A stretch of 64,000 nucleotides of DNA from Dehalococcoidia bacterium UBA2588 (GTDB taxonomy: Bacteria; Chloroflexota; Dehalococcoidia; Lucifugimonadales; UBA3495): contig DDKW01000023.1 of assembly GCA_002339805.1 (NCBI GenBank), positions 27,363 to 91,362 of the forward strand. Direction: 5' to 3'. The first letter of the stretch is position 1. The number at the start of each line of letters is the position of its first letter. Below, piece by piece: positions 34,819-42,944 of the stretch. A program made the translations under genes and the position numbers. The notes beneath the pieces were generated by a model, which saw only the letters and a program-made list of their open reading frames with translations, had not been told where the DNA came from and did not search any database.

Positions 34819-34859
34819 ATTTATTGGGAAGAGCTTATAATCAGATCTTCCCAATAAAT
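34819..34859 (-). repeat. Perfect 14-bp inverted repeat between DUF1501 and NHL (copy 2)
   Basis: ATTTATTGGGAAGA at 34819-34832 and its exact complement at 34846-34859 flank a 13-base loop. The element fills most of the 99-nt gap between the DUF1501 stop and the NHL start, 46 bases before the start codon. It has no T-tract. It could act as an mRNA processing or stability hairpin that sets the ratio of the two proteins. Copy 1 has only 31 nt here and no such repeat. Confidence 0.7.
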
Positions 34860-34872
34860 CCGACGTTTCGGT

Positions 34873-36003
34873 CTATTTGAACAAAGACATCTTTTCGAAG
34901 TTACCATTCACGATTGGGTTGGAGTCCAAACCAATCCAGTCTTCGATTATTGTGGAATATGCCCCTCTGAAGTCATAGTTAGGAACCAAGTCGCCCTGTT
35001 CCAAATCCTCAGCCTTTGCTGATGGATATTCACCGTACATACCACCTTTAACTTGGTTACCAATCACAAAGGATACACCTGCTGCACCATGATCAGTACC
35101 AGACCCGTTATCATGTACTCTTCTTCCGAATTCTGAGAATAAGTACATAACTACGTTGTCTCCAGCGTCATGTTCCTCCAAATCTTGGAAGAACGCGGAT
35201 ATACCTTCAGAAACATCTTTCCATAGTTGTGGGTGAGCTGGACCTTGACCTGCATGAGTGTCAAAGCTCGCATGTTGTGTATAGAACACTCTTGTTCCTA
35301 GATCTGCGAAATATACTTGAGCTATGTCTCGTAAATGCTGTGCGATTGAGCTATTGGGATATTCTACAGTCGAAGAGTACCTTTCTGGTGCCACTTTAAC
35401 TATGTCAGCTCCAATCATAGCGTCCATACCTGTGTTCTTTAGATAATCGCTTACAAAACTCCCACCAATAGTTGGGCTATACATTTTAGAGAATATATCC
35501 AAAGCTTTAGCTCTTTGGGAATTATCAGAAATTCCTGTCAGTAACCCATATGTGCCCAGGTCAGCTATAGAAGCTACAGGTACACCTGGTACTGCCAAAG
35601 CTCTAGGCAATCCATGACCAAAGTTAATTGCCGTTAAAACATTTTCTTTGTTTGGATCTAATTCTCGAGTAACTCGGCCAGCCCATCCTTCAGTGCCAAC
35701 TTTATCAGGCTCACAAGTGTGCCAAATATCCATTGATCTGAAGTGTGACCTTGGAGAATCTGGGTATCCAATTCCATGGATTACAGCCACTTTTCCTGCG
35801 TCATACAATTCTTTGACCGGAGCCATCGCTGGGTTGAACGCCAGCTTAGAATCAATCTTCAACATATCTTCTTGAGGTAAAGCCAATGCAGGCCTATTAT
35901 CATAGTACAGTGACTCATTGTAAGGAATTACTGTATTGAAGTAGTCATTACCGCCAGTTAACTGGAGTACTACTATTACTGGATCTTTTTTAGTACTTGT
36001 CAT
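34873..36003 (-). CDS. DUF1501 family protein (copy 2)
   Basis: 376 residues, paralogous to 103-1230 across the whole length. The GGND motif is at 17-20, the SHFRSMDIWHTCEPDK block near 86-101 is identical in both copies, FDTHAGQ is near 248, SEFGRRV near 289 and GTDHGAAG near 301. AAGGAGATATAAA precedes the ATG. It lies between DUF1800 (25 nt upstream) and the NHL gene. No signal peptide is present. The function of the family is not known; metal-dependent hydrolase chemistry is suggested only by its fold relationship to alkaline phosphatases. Confidence 0.92.
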   Translation of the reverse strand: MTSTKKDPVIVVLQLTGGNDYFNTVIPYNESLYYDNRPALALPQEDMLKIDSKLAFNPAMAPVKELYDAGKVAVIHGIGYPDSPRSHFRSMDIWHTCEPDKVGTEGWAGRVTRELDPNKENVLTAINFGHGLPRALAVPGVPVASIADLGTYGLLTGISDNSQRAKALDIFSKMYSPTIGGSFVSDYLKNTGMDAMIGADIVKVAPERYSSTVEYPNSSIAQHLRDIAQVYFADLGTRVFYTQHASFDTHAGQGPAHPQLWKDVSEGISAFFQDLEEHDAGDNVVMYLFSEFGRRVHDNGSGTDHGAAGVSFVIGNQVKGGMYGEYPSAKAEDLEQGDLVPNYDFRGAYSTIIEDWIGLDSNPIVNGNFEKMSLFK

Positions 36004-36028
36004 TTTATATCTCCTTTTTCTCTAAGAT

Positions 36029-37429
36029 TTACGCAAATTGGAATTCTGTGGTAGCACTGATTAGTGCCAACATCTCGCCAATTCTTTCTGAGGTTAATGT
36101 CTCGTCAGACCAGTCCACATCTCCTGCTAATGAAGCGTGCGTGGAAAGGTGTGCTCTGGTATCTTCGTTCAGCACTAAGTATCCCATATTGTCCAAACAT
36201 GCATCTAGCAGTTGTTCGGAACTGGATACTCCGTCGCCTTTCATTTTATCTACAATAGATTTGACTCCAGGAAGGTTTGTATCAGCTACTCTATCAGCCA
36301 CGAAGTTAATTCTAGCTAATAAAGACCCACTATTGATCCATTCGCTACCTGTATGCCATCCCTCTACACTAGGAGGATCCATCAAAGCTTGGCCCATGTA
36401 AGTTGGTTGGTTTCCAATATCTTTAATGCCTGGTTCAGGGAATTGGAATTGCCCTACCATTCTTAAGGTGCCTGCTACTACTTCCGCAGGGCTCTTAATT
36501 TTCTCAAATCTAGCATTTTTGAAGAAATCAGAATTGAACATAAATCTCAATACTGCTTTCATGTCATAGTTGGATTCTTCAAAAACATCAATCATGGATT
36601 CCAGTGCATCCTCATCTCGTGCTGGCTCTATGGTCCAAGCAGGAACTTGAGGCTCGTCTGCCACGAAGAAGTTGTATAGATGCCTACAGATAAATCTAGA
36701 TGTAGCTGGTTCTTTCATAATAATATCGATGATGTCTTCACCACCAAAATTACCTGTATGACCTAAGAAAGTCTTATCAGTATCATCATGATCTTCTTCT
36801 CGGTATTCAAAACTCCAAGAGAATCTTCCATACGGAAGTCTTGGAACTTTATTTCCAAGCGTCCATCCAGTAAAGGCCCTAGAAGCTTCTCTAACATCAA
36901 CTTCTGTGTAATTGCTTACACCTAGGCTAAATAACTCGAGCAGCTCTCTGCCCCAGTTTTCGTTTACTGCATCTCTGTGGTTATCATTATTATCTAACCA
37001 GAATATCATAGCTGGGTTTCTCGATATTTCTAAGAGCATATCTTTATAACTGCCCATCCCATACTGCCTAAACATATCTATCTGCTCTAGCATTTGGTCG
37101 CAGTTATCAACTTTAGAATTCCCTGTTGCAAATACGTGGTGCCAAAATAAGGCCATTTTCTCTTCCAGTGGCCTCTGAGTGGTTACCATATTATACATCC
37201 AGTTAGCCTGACCCATCACTGGTACTCCTCCTGGGAGTAAGCTGCCTGGGTGGTATCTTAATAATAGTGCCATGTTTCCAGATGGCTGGTCTTCAGCTGG
37301 TGAAACTAATTCTTCTACCGTAGCTTCGTATCCTTTAGCAACTCTTTCCTCTAGTTCTTCTTGAGTTGCACCGAAGCCCGCTCGTCTGATCAGGTGTGCC
37401 ATAAGGGCAAGTTCGTCTCTGTTCGACAT
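36029..37429 (-). CDS. DUF1800 family protein (complete copy)
   Basis: 466 residues of a mostly helical family with unknown function. Family strings are HLIRRAGFGATQEEL at the N-terminus, MALFWHHVFATGNSKV near 90, NENWGRELLELFSLGV near 165 and EPATSRFICRHLYNFFV near 240. GGAGG precedes the ATG. DUF1800 genes are regularly found next to DUF1501 genes, as here. There is no signal peptide in this copy. A promoter at 37483-37511 drives the operon. Its C-terminus (EFQFA) identifies the partial gene at the left edge of the window. Confidence 0.92.
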   Translation of the reverse strand: MSNRDELALMAHLIRRAGFGATQEELEERVAKGYEATVEELVSPAEDQPSGNMALLLRYHPGSLLPGGVPVMGQANWMYNMVTTQRPLEEKMALFWHHVFATGNSKVDNCDQMLEQIDMFRQYGMGSYKDMLLEISRNPAMIFWLDNNDNHRDAVNENWGRELLELFSLGVSNYTEVDVREASRAFTGWTLGNKVPRLPYGRFSWSFEYREEDHDDTDKTFLGHTGNFGGEDIIDIIMKEPATSRFICRHLYNFFVADEPQVPAWTIEPARDEDALESMIDVFEESNYDMKAVLRFMFNSDFFKNARFEKIKSPAEVVAGTLRMVGQFQFPEPGIKDIGNQPTYMGQALMDPPSVEGWHTGSEWINSGSLLARINFVADRVADTNLPGVKSIVDKMKGDGVSSSEQLLDACLDNMGYLVLNEDTRAHLSTHASLAGDVDWSDETLTSERIGEMLALISATTEFQFA

Positions 37430-37482
37430 TAGTAGCCTCCTTCAAATATATTAGTTGTTGGTCAACTTTTCCATTACCTGTT

Positions 37483-37511
37483 ATATTAATTTCCTGGCAA
37501 ATGTATGTCAA
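37483..37511 (-). promoter_or_regulatory. Promoter of the DUF1800-DUF1501-NHL operon (copy 2)
   Basis: On the minus strand a perfect -35 TTGACA (37511-37506) and a TAATAT -10 (37488-37483) are 17 bases apart, about 54 bases before the DUF1800 start. A TATAAC three bases further on is an alternative -10. The rest of the 176-nt gap up to the cupredoxin gene holds no other feature I can name. Confidence 0.55.
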
Positions 37512-37605
37512 TAGTTTCGACCTACTTATTTTGCATTCGTTAATAACAGATAATGATTATAAAGAAAGACTAGTTATTCAGAACGGCCCACCGAGTTCCG
37601 CTTAC

Positions 37606-38175
37606 TTATTTTAAAGTGATCTCTGAAACCATTCCTCCAGCAGCATGACCAGGGAACGTGCAAATAACCACAAGATTCCCTGATGCAGGGGTCGTCATTG
37701 TTAAACTGTCAGTTTCCCCGGGCTTAACTAGCTTTGTATAAGCCAAAACTCTCGAGTCGGAAGGCTTTATCCACTCATTATCAGGTCCTGCGGCTATCGC
37801 ATCAGCCAAAACAGCATCTTTATCACTAGCATCCACAACTACCCAGTTATGCTCCAGACCCACAGACTCATTCTTGAAAATCACATTGATATCAGTGTTT
37901 TTAGGCAAAGAAATTACGTCAGAATTGTATTTCAGCGTGTCTCCTAAAGAACTTACTGACAAGTTGCCTAGCTCATCAGCTTCTAATTCTCCAGCAGCAG
38001 TAACAGCAAGAGTTGAAGTTGGAGCGACGTAATCGCTTGTTTCTACAGGCGCAGCAACTGACTCATTACTTGCAGGAGGGGGCATTTTGCTGCTTTGCTG
38101 CGAATCGGTTCCGCCGCATGCAATTAAAACTCCCACTGCCATCAAAAAGGTCGCCATTATCAATTTTACTTTCAT
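37606..38175 (-). CDS. Cupredoxin lipoprotein (auracyanin/plastocyanin-like)
   Basis: A 189-residue exported blue-copper electron carrier. A lipoprotein signal ends at the lipobox LIAC (C20), followed by a Ser/Pro-rich linker to about residue 75. Type 1 copper ligands are H109 (LEHNWVV), C172 and H177 (ICTFPGHAAGG) and probably M182. This arrangement matches auracyanins of Chloroflexota and other azurin-like proteins. It would carry electrons at the outer face of the membrane. It is not clearly in an operon: 104 nt separate it from the preceding lipoprotein gene, and its electron partners are not in the window. Confidence 0.9.
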   Translation of the reverse strand: MKVKLIMATFLMAVGVLIACGGTDSQQSSKMPPPASNESVAAPVETSDYVAPTSTLAVTAAGELEADELGNLSVSSLGDTLKYNSDVISLPKNTDINVIFKNESVGLEHNWVVVDASDKDAVLADAIAAGPDNEWIKPSDSRVLAYTKLVKPGETDSLTMTTPASGNLVVICTFPGHAAGGMVSEITLK

Positions 38176-38279
38176 TAAACTTAATCTCCATTATCATTTT
38201 TGAATATAGTATATGTATTATTATATTACATTAGCTGATACTATTTCAACGCGTTATTAAGTTTTAATGTTATCGGGCT

Positions 38280-39059
38280 TTACCTCATAACATCCCAGCT
38301 TAAATTGCCTTTCACTACTGAATATTCAGAATGGTCACCACCATATACGATTCGAATTGCTGTTCGTTGGTTGCTTATCGCCCATTGATAAGTTCTAGAT
38401 ACCTCTTGTCCCGGAATTATGTTGGATTCCAAGCCTTTTTGTGCGCTGGCACTTCCATCATTCAAGTATAAGAAGAAATACCCTTCTTTAATAATTTTAT
38501 TATTAGTCGTATTCCTTAATTTATAGTCTATATTCACATTGGAGCCTACCTGATTGAGTGATACAACTTCAACAACCATCCCCGTATGCATATCCGCATA
38601 TGAATATCCTCCTCCTTGCATATTAGACGGAACAGCAGTGTAGGCGGGGGTGGGCGTTGGTGTAATTGTTGCAGGTACAGAAATTATTTGGGGAGGATAT
38701 ATTATTGTTGGTATCACAAATGAGGATGTGCCGGACGCAGGACTTGTTGATAATGGCTCTGCTTCGGTTTTTGTGATTGCAATAGATTCTGAAGGAATAT
38801 CAGGGCTTACTTCCGTAGGGTTTTGTTGGTAAATTTGATTATGGCTATCCAATGCCTCTAATGTTTGTTCATTAATAACTGCAGACAGTGTAGAAGTCTT
38901 GTCTTGAGCTTCTTTAATCAATTTATCCAACTGAGTAATAGTTGCACTAACATCAGCTGATGTAATAGATGCCACATCAGTTGAATTTCCAACCTGATTT
39001 GAATTACAGCTTATAATCAAGCAGATTAACAACGAGACCATACATATTTTTGTTTTCAT
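38280..39059 (-). CDS. Lipoprotein of unknown function
   Basis: 259 residues. The signal peptide ends at lipobox IISC (C18). Residues 30-70 are helical with a Leu/Ile pattern (ITQLDKLIKEAQDKTSTL). A Pro/Thr linker (PATITPTPTPAYTAVP) leads to a C-terminal beta-rich domain with VVEVVSLNQVGSNVNIDYKL, resembling DUF4352-like telokin folds in hydrophobic pattern; that comparison is tentative. Such Thr-Pro linkers are typical of Chloroflexota surface proteins. It lies between a corrinoid-binding-like gene and the cupredoxin gene on the same strand. No function is assigned. Confidence 0.75.
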   Translation of the reverse strand: MKTKICMVSLLICLIISCNSNQVGNSTDVASITSADVSATITQLDKLIKEAQDKTSTLSAVINEQTLEALDSHNQIYQQNPTEVSPDIPSESIAITKTEAEPLSTSPASGTSSFVIPTIIYPPQIISVPATITPTPTPAYTAVPSNMQGGGYSYADMHTGMVVEVVSLNQVGSNVNIDYKLRNTTNNKIIKEGYFFLYLNDGSASAQKGLESNIIPGQEVSRTYQWAISNQRTAIRIVYGGDHSEYSVVKGNLSWDVMR

Positions 39060-39108
39060 AAGTGTATTATTTCATCTAATTGCGCATTGCTGCCATTAGA
39101 TAGTGGCA

Positions 39109-40044
39109 CTACTCTAGATTTGTATATAATTTGGTGTTAAATAATCCTTGAAATAATTGGGGGTTAATCACTTCAGCAAAATTTTCAAGAACCTCAATAA
39201 ATCGAGGACCATGCCTGCTCGGCACCTGGCCGTCAAAAAGGTAAACCTGGCCATTCCGTACCGCACTAATGTCGTTGAAATGACTAATTCCAGAAAAAGC
39301 AGATCTGCTGGCTTCTTTTACCTCATCCATTGGGAATGCACAAGGCATAGAGAATATTATATCGGGATCATACTTAAGTACTTCTTCCCAGGAAACTTCT
39401 CTACTTTTTCCATTTTTTTCAGCTAATTCCTCACGTCCTCCAGCCATTTCAATCAATTCTGGAATCCATTGTCCAGTATTTCGAAGCGGATCCAACCAGT
39501 CTATGCAAAATGTTCTAGGAGCTTTTAAATCGCTTGCTTGAGCGAGCTTATCAATCACAAAATTCATCCGGCTTCGTATGGAATTTACCAGTTTTTCTCC
39601 TGACCCTTTCACATTACATACTTCAGCAATTTTAATAATATTTTCTAAAATATCGTCCACTCCTGCAGGCTTCAAAGACACTATTTGAGGTTCGTAATCC
39701 AATATTTCTGTAGTTACATCACAAACTGCGCCATACTCTACTGCACATACATAGCATAGTTCTTGAGTTAAAATAATGTCTGGAGACAATTGCCTCAGTA
39801 AATCTGCATCAACTATTTGAGTTGCAATCTTTCGTTCTCTGTTCGATTTAATCACTTTATCTATAGCTTGACTTGAAAGGCCTACCATCTCAGACGATCG
39901 CTTAGTCACAACTAAAGCATCACTATCAATAAGAGATATTGGATAATCACAAACATGGGATATCCCTACCAACTGATCTTCCAGGCCTAAAGAACAAACT
40001 ATTTCCGTTGCACTAGGTAGTAAGGAACATATTTTCATTTTCAC
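39109..40044 (-). CDS. BtuF-like periplasmic-binding-fold protein (corrinoid/siderophore type)
   Basis: 311 residues of the helical-backbone metal-receptor fold. The beginning KICSLLPSATEIVCSLGLED and VGISHVCDYP is typical of cobalamin-binding BtuF-like proteins. There is no signal peptide or lipobox, so it is probably cytoplasmic, as are many members that lack an adjacent ABC transporter; none is encoded here. The C-terminal WEEVLKYDPDIIFSMPCAF motif is conserved in this group. It may start at the first or third codon (MKMK). The 65 bases to the divergent folD gene are too short for a cobalamin riboswitch. Confidence 0.82.
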   Translation of the reverse strand: MKMKICSLLPSATEIVCSLGLEDQLVGISHVCDYPISLIDSDALVVTKRSSEMVGLSSQAIDKVIKSNRERKIATQIVDADLLRQLSPDIILTQELCYVCAVEYGAVCDVTTEILDYEPQIVSLKPAGVDDILENIIKIAEVCNVKGSGEKLVNSIRSRMNFVIDKLAQASDLKAPRTFCIDWLDPLRNTGQWIPELIEMAGGREELAEKNGKSREVSWEEVLKYDPDIIFSMPCAFPMDEVKEASRSAFSGISHFNDISAVRNGQVYLFDGQVPSRHGPRFIEVLENFAEVINPQLFQGLFNTKLYTNLE

Positions 40045-40109
40045 CTCTCATGTAAAAAACAAATTTACAATTAGAATCGAATTGATAAAATAACCTAAGA
40101 GGATACTTT

Positions 40110-41006
40110 ATGGCGATTATATTAGATGGTAACGACCTTTCACAAGAAATCAGATCAGAACTCAAGCTTGAGTTGAACAAACTCCTAGCTAACAAAAGAT
40201 CTCCTAAACTTTCAGTAATCCTAGTTGGAGACGACCCGGCCTCATCCGTGTACGTAAGGAATAAAGAGAAAGCATGCAGCGATGTGGGAATTATCACAGA
40301 AACATTCAACCTGGAGTCCACATCAAGTGAACAGGAACTAATACAATTAGTGCACTCATTAAATACCAATCCAAATGTCGACGGGATTCTAGTTCAACTC
40401 CCGCTGCCAGACCATATCAATGAAATTCAAGTCATCAACTCGATTAACCCCTCCAAAGACGTAGACGGGATTCATCCTTTCAACTTAGGACAGTTGGTAC
40501 AAGGCAATCCTATTTTTGTACCCTGTACCCCTTTAGGAATCCAGCAAATTCTTATCCGGAATAACATTGAAATTAGTGGTAAGCGAGTAGTTATATGTGG
40601 CCGAAGCAATATAGTAGGGAAACCGATAGCTAACTTACTACTTCAAAGAGGCAATGGAGCAGATGCCACTGTAACCATATGCCATTCTAGAACCCGGGAA
40701 CTCGCCAGCATCATTGCAGAAGCAGACATACTTATAGCTGCTATGGGTCAACCGAACTTCATCACCGGAAACATGGTTAAGCCTCAATCAACCATAATCG
40801 ATGTTGGCATCAATCGTATGGATGATCCAACTCGGAAACGTGGGTATAGACTTGTGGGAGATGTAGACTATGCCTCAGTAGTAGACAACGTGTTTGCAAT
40901 TACTCCTGTTCCAGGCGGAGTCGGCCCGATGACTATTACTATGTTGCTGAATAACACCATAAAGTCATGGATCAGGACCAATAATTTATCGGGAAATACC
41001 GCTTGA
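40110..41006 (+). CDS. folD: Bifunctional methylenetetrahydrofolate dehydrogenase/cyclohydrolase
   Basis: 298 residues that interconvert methylene- and formyl-tetrahydrofolate with NADP. The catalytic lysine is in YVRNKEKACSDVGI near residue 54, the DGILVQLPLP motif near 96, and the cofactor-binding GRSNIVGKP near 168. AAGAGGA lies upstream of the ATG. Its TGA stop overlaps the TTG start of queA by 4 nt (TTGA), so the two are coupled. One-carbon supply and tRNA modification are otherwise unrelated. All catalytic residues are intact. Confidence 0.95.
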   Translation: MAIILDGNDLSQEIRSELKLELNKLLANKRSPKLSVILVGDDPASSVYVRNKEKACSDVGIITETFNLESTSSEQELIQLVHSLNTNPNVDGILVQLPLPDHINEIQVINSINPSKDVDGIHPFNLGQLVQGNPIFVPCTPLGIQQILIRNNIEISGKRVVICGRSNIVGKPIANLLLQRGNGADATVTICHSRTRELASIIAEADILIAAMGQPNFITGNMVKPQSTIIDVGINRMDDPTRKRGYRLVGDVDYASVVDNVFAITPVPGGVGPMTITMLLNNTIKSWIRTNNLSGNTA

Positions 41007-42055
41007 AAAATTATCGGAAACCAATACTAACAGAAGATTATAATTATGACTTACCTGAAAGCCTGATAGCTCAAAATCCTATCGAGCCTAGAGATAGTTC
41101 AAAGTTAATGCTAGTGGATCGCAATACTGGCAAAATCCAACATTCAATATTTTCAGAATTACCAAATATTTTAGAACCATCAGATCTTCTGGTCCTCAAT
41201 GATTCAAAAGTTATTCCGGCCAGATTAAAAGGTTTTAAAATGGGAACTAATGCCAAAGTGGAATTGCTTCTACTAAAGAAATTAGCTAACGGGTATTGGC
41301 ATTCACTGAGTAAACCAGGAAAACGATTAAAGAAGGACGATATCATAAATTTGACTGATGGCATTTCTTCAGTAGAAGCAAAAATCATAGACACAAACCC
41401 CGACGGGAGTAAAATCATCACCCTTGAAAATGAATTGTTAGCTATGACTATAGGAGAATTACCTCTTCCTCCGTACATCAAGCACAACACAGAACCAACA
41501 GATAGGTATCAAACAGTGTATTCAACAAATTTAGGAAGTGTTGCTGCACCGACAGCCGGACTCCACTTTACTGAAAACCTTTTCCATAACCTCAAAGAAC
41601 GGGGTATTAAATCCGCTTTTACAACCCTTCATATAGGACTGGACACATTTAAACCCATACAAGAAGATGATGCTCGAAATCATATAATCCACAAAGAATT
41701 CATTACCACCGATCCTGATAGTGTTAATGAGATCAACAAAGCATTATCCGAGCAAAGAAGAATAATATGCGTTGGGACAACCAGTGTTAGGGTATTGGAA
41801 TTTTTAGCTAACAGATCAAATAGTGATCCTGTACAAATAGAACACTACAGCGGAGATAATGATCTCTTTATTTTACCTGGATATAAGTTCAAAGCTATTA
41901 GTGGCATGATAACTAATTTTCACTTACCCAAGTCAACACTGTTAATGATGATATCGTCTTTCTCAAGCAAATCTATAATCTTAAATGCCTATGAAGAAGC
42001 AAAGCAGCATGAATATAGATTTTACAGCTATGGGGATGCTATGCTGATTCTGTGA
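41003..42055 (+). CDS. queA: S-adenosylmethionine:tRNA ribosyltransferase-isomerase
   Basis: 350 residues that transfer and isomerise the ribosyl moiety of AdoMet onto preQ1-tRNA, in queuosine synthesis. Family strings are DYDLPESLIAQNPIEPR-like NYDLPESLIAQNPIEPRDSS, GTVAAPTAGLHF-like GSVAAPTAGLHFTE, HIGLDTF, and NFHLPKSTLLMM near the end. The start is TTG at 41003, within the folD stop. It ends three bases from the convergent VOC gene. The gene ends in TGA, which shows that TGA serves as a stop here. Confidence 0.94.
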   Translation: MKNYRKPILTEDYNYDLPESLIAQNPIEPRDSSKLMLVDRNTGKIQHSIFSELPNILEPSDLLVLNDSKVIPARLKGFKMGTNAKVELLLLKKLANGYWHSLSKPGKRLKKDDIINLTDGISSVEAKIIDTNPDGSKIITLENELLAMTIGELPLPPYIKHNTEPTDRYQTVYSTNLGSVAAPTAGLHFTENLFHNLKERGIKSAFTTLHIGLDTFKPIQEDDARNHIIHKEFITTDPDSVNEINKALSEQRRIICVGTTSVRVLEFLANRSNSDPVQIEHYSGDNDLFILPGYKFKAISGMITNFHLPKSTLLMMISSFSSKSIILNAYEEAKQHEYRFYSYGDAMLIL

Positions 42056-42057
42056 CT

Positions 42058-42429
42058 CTAAGTCTCTTTTGGAAATTCAAGAAGCTGAAGAACGTTCCCA
42101 TCAGGATCTTTTAAAGTCGCAACCATTCCTCCCCAACTTTCTTTCTCAGGAATTCTAATAAATTCCACCCCCAACGAATTCAACCTGTCGTGCCAATAAT
42201 GTATATCTTCTACTGACAAATGTAACATAACCCTTAGAGGATCTTTTGCTGGGCCTTTTATTTCACTATGCTCACCTATATTAAGGCGAAAAATACCAAA
42301 TTCAAACGAAACAAAACTCGGCCTGTAAGAATGTACCGGCAATTGCAATGTATCTCTATAAAAAGAGACCATTTCTGTCATATTATCAGTCCAAATTACG
42401 ACGCCTACAACACCAGTTATATTCTTCAA
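42058..42429 (-). CDS. VOC (glyoxalase/bleomycin resistance) family protein
   Basis: 123 residues with two beta-alpha-beta-beta-beta modules. The first ends near FRLNIGEHSEIKGPA and the second contains VEDIHYWHDRLNSLGV and TLKDPDGNVLQLLEF. The WTDNMTEMVSFYRDTLQL start is typical of the superfamily. Members bind a metal and act on varied small molecules, or only bind them, so no reaction is assigned. The next upstream gene is the Fur-family regulator (12 nt apart, same strand); this suggests but does not prove a link to metal or oxidative stress. Confidence 0.85.
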   Translation of the reverse strand: MKNITGVVGVVIWTDNMTEMVSFYRDTLQLPVHSYRPSFVSFEFGIFRLNIGEHSEIKGPAKDPLRVMLHLSVEDIHYWHDRLNSLGVEFIRIPEKESWGGMVATLKDPDGNVLQLLEFPKET

Positions 42430-42441
42430 AATCTAAATATC

Positions 42442-42870
42442 TTAGTTAGCTTTAGGCATGCATTTGATGCATTCCCCATAAAGATCCATCCGTTGCCAGG
42501 CAATTTCAAAATTTTGGGTATCTTTCACTTCTACTAATAAATCCCTAACAAGAGATTCCGCTTGATGGGAGTCCTTTATCTCTCCGCATACAGTACAAAC
42601 TAAATTTAAATGGGGGTTTAAATTCGACTCATATCTTGAATATTGGTCAAAAGGTAGTTCTTGAATCAAGCCACGTTTGACGAGCACATTGATGGTAGAA
42701 TAGATTGTATTCAATGTCAGGGAAGGAAAATGATCCTTAACTCTCTCATGAATTTGCTGAACAGATGGGTGATCAGTGGAATTCACAAGGACTTCAGCAA
42801 TAGCCAATCTTTGTGGAGTAATTTTAATCCCTTGGGACTTCATAAGCTGGTGTAAATCATTTGATAACAT
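42442..42870 (-). CDS. Fur-family transcriptional regulator (PerR-like)
   Basis: 142 residues. The N-terminal winged helix includes KITPQRLAIAEVLV and TLNTIYSTINVLVKRGLI. Two structural-zinc cysteine pairs are at C92-x2-C95 (VCTVCGEIKD) and C134-x2-C137 (GECIKC), as in PerR and many Fur proteins. The regulatory metal site is thin: the PHHH-type His cluster reads NPHLNL, so one usual His is missing. It controls an unknown regulon; the adjoining VOC gene and the divergent lysS may be affected. About 75 bases separate it from lysS. Confidence 0.87.
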   Translation of the reverse strand: MLSNDLHQLMKSQGIKITPQRLAIAEVLVNSTDHPSVQQIHERVKDHFPSLTLNTIYSTINVLVKRGLIQELPFDQYSRYESNLNPHLNLVCTVCGEIKDSHQAESLVRDLLVEVKDTQNFEIAWQRMDLYGECIKCMPKAN

Positions 42871-42944
42871 ATATCATTAAGGACCTTGATCCAAACAGGT
42901 TAACCCTATTATAACAGGAGCATTAATTAATTTAATTCGTTTAT

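Noticed and set aside
34774-34854. Longer NHL start at 34854
   Set aside because: The extra 27 codons cross the 14-bp inverted repeat, have no match in copy 1, and the strong ribosome site lies directly before 34773.
40045-40109. Cobalamin riboswitch upstream of the BtuF-like gene
   Set aside because: The 65-nt divergent gap is too short for the roughly 200-nt element and no B12-box sequence was noticed.
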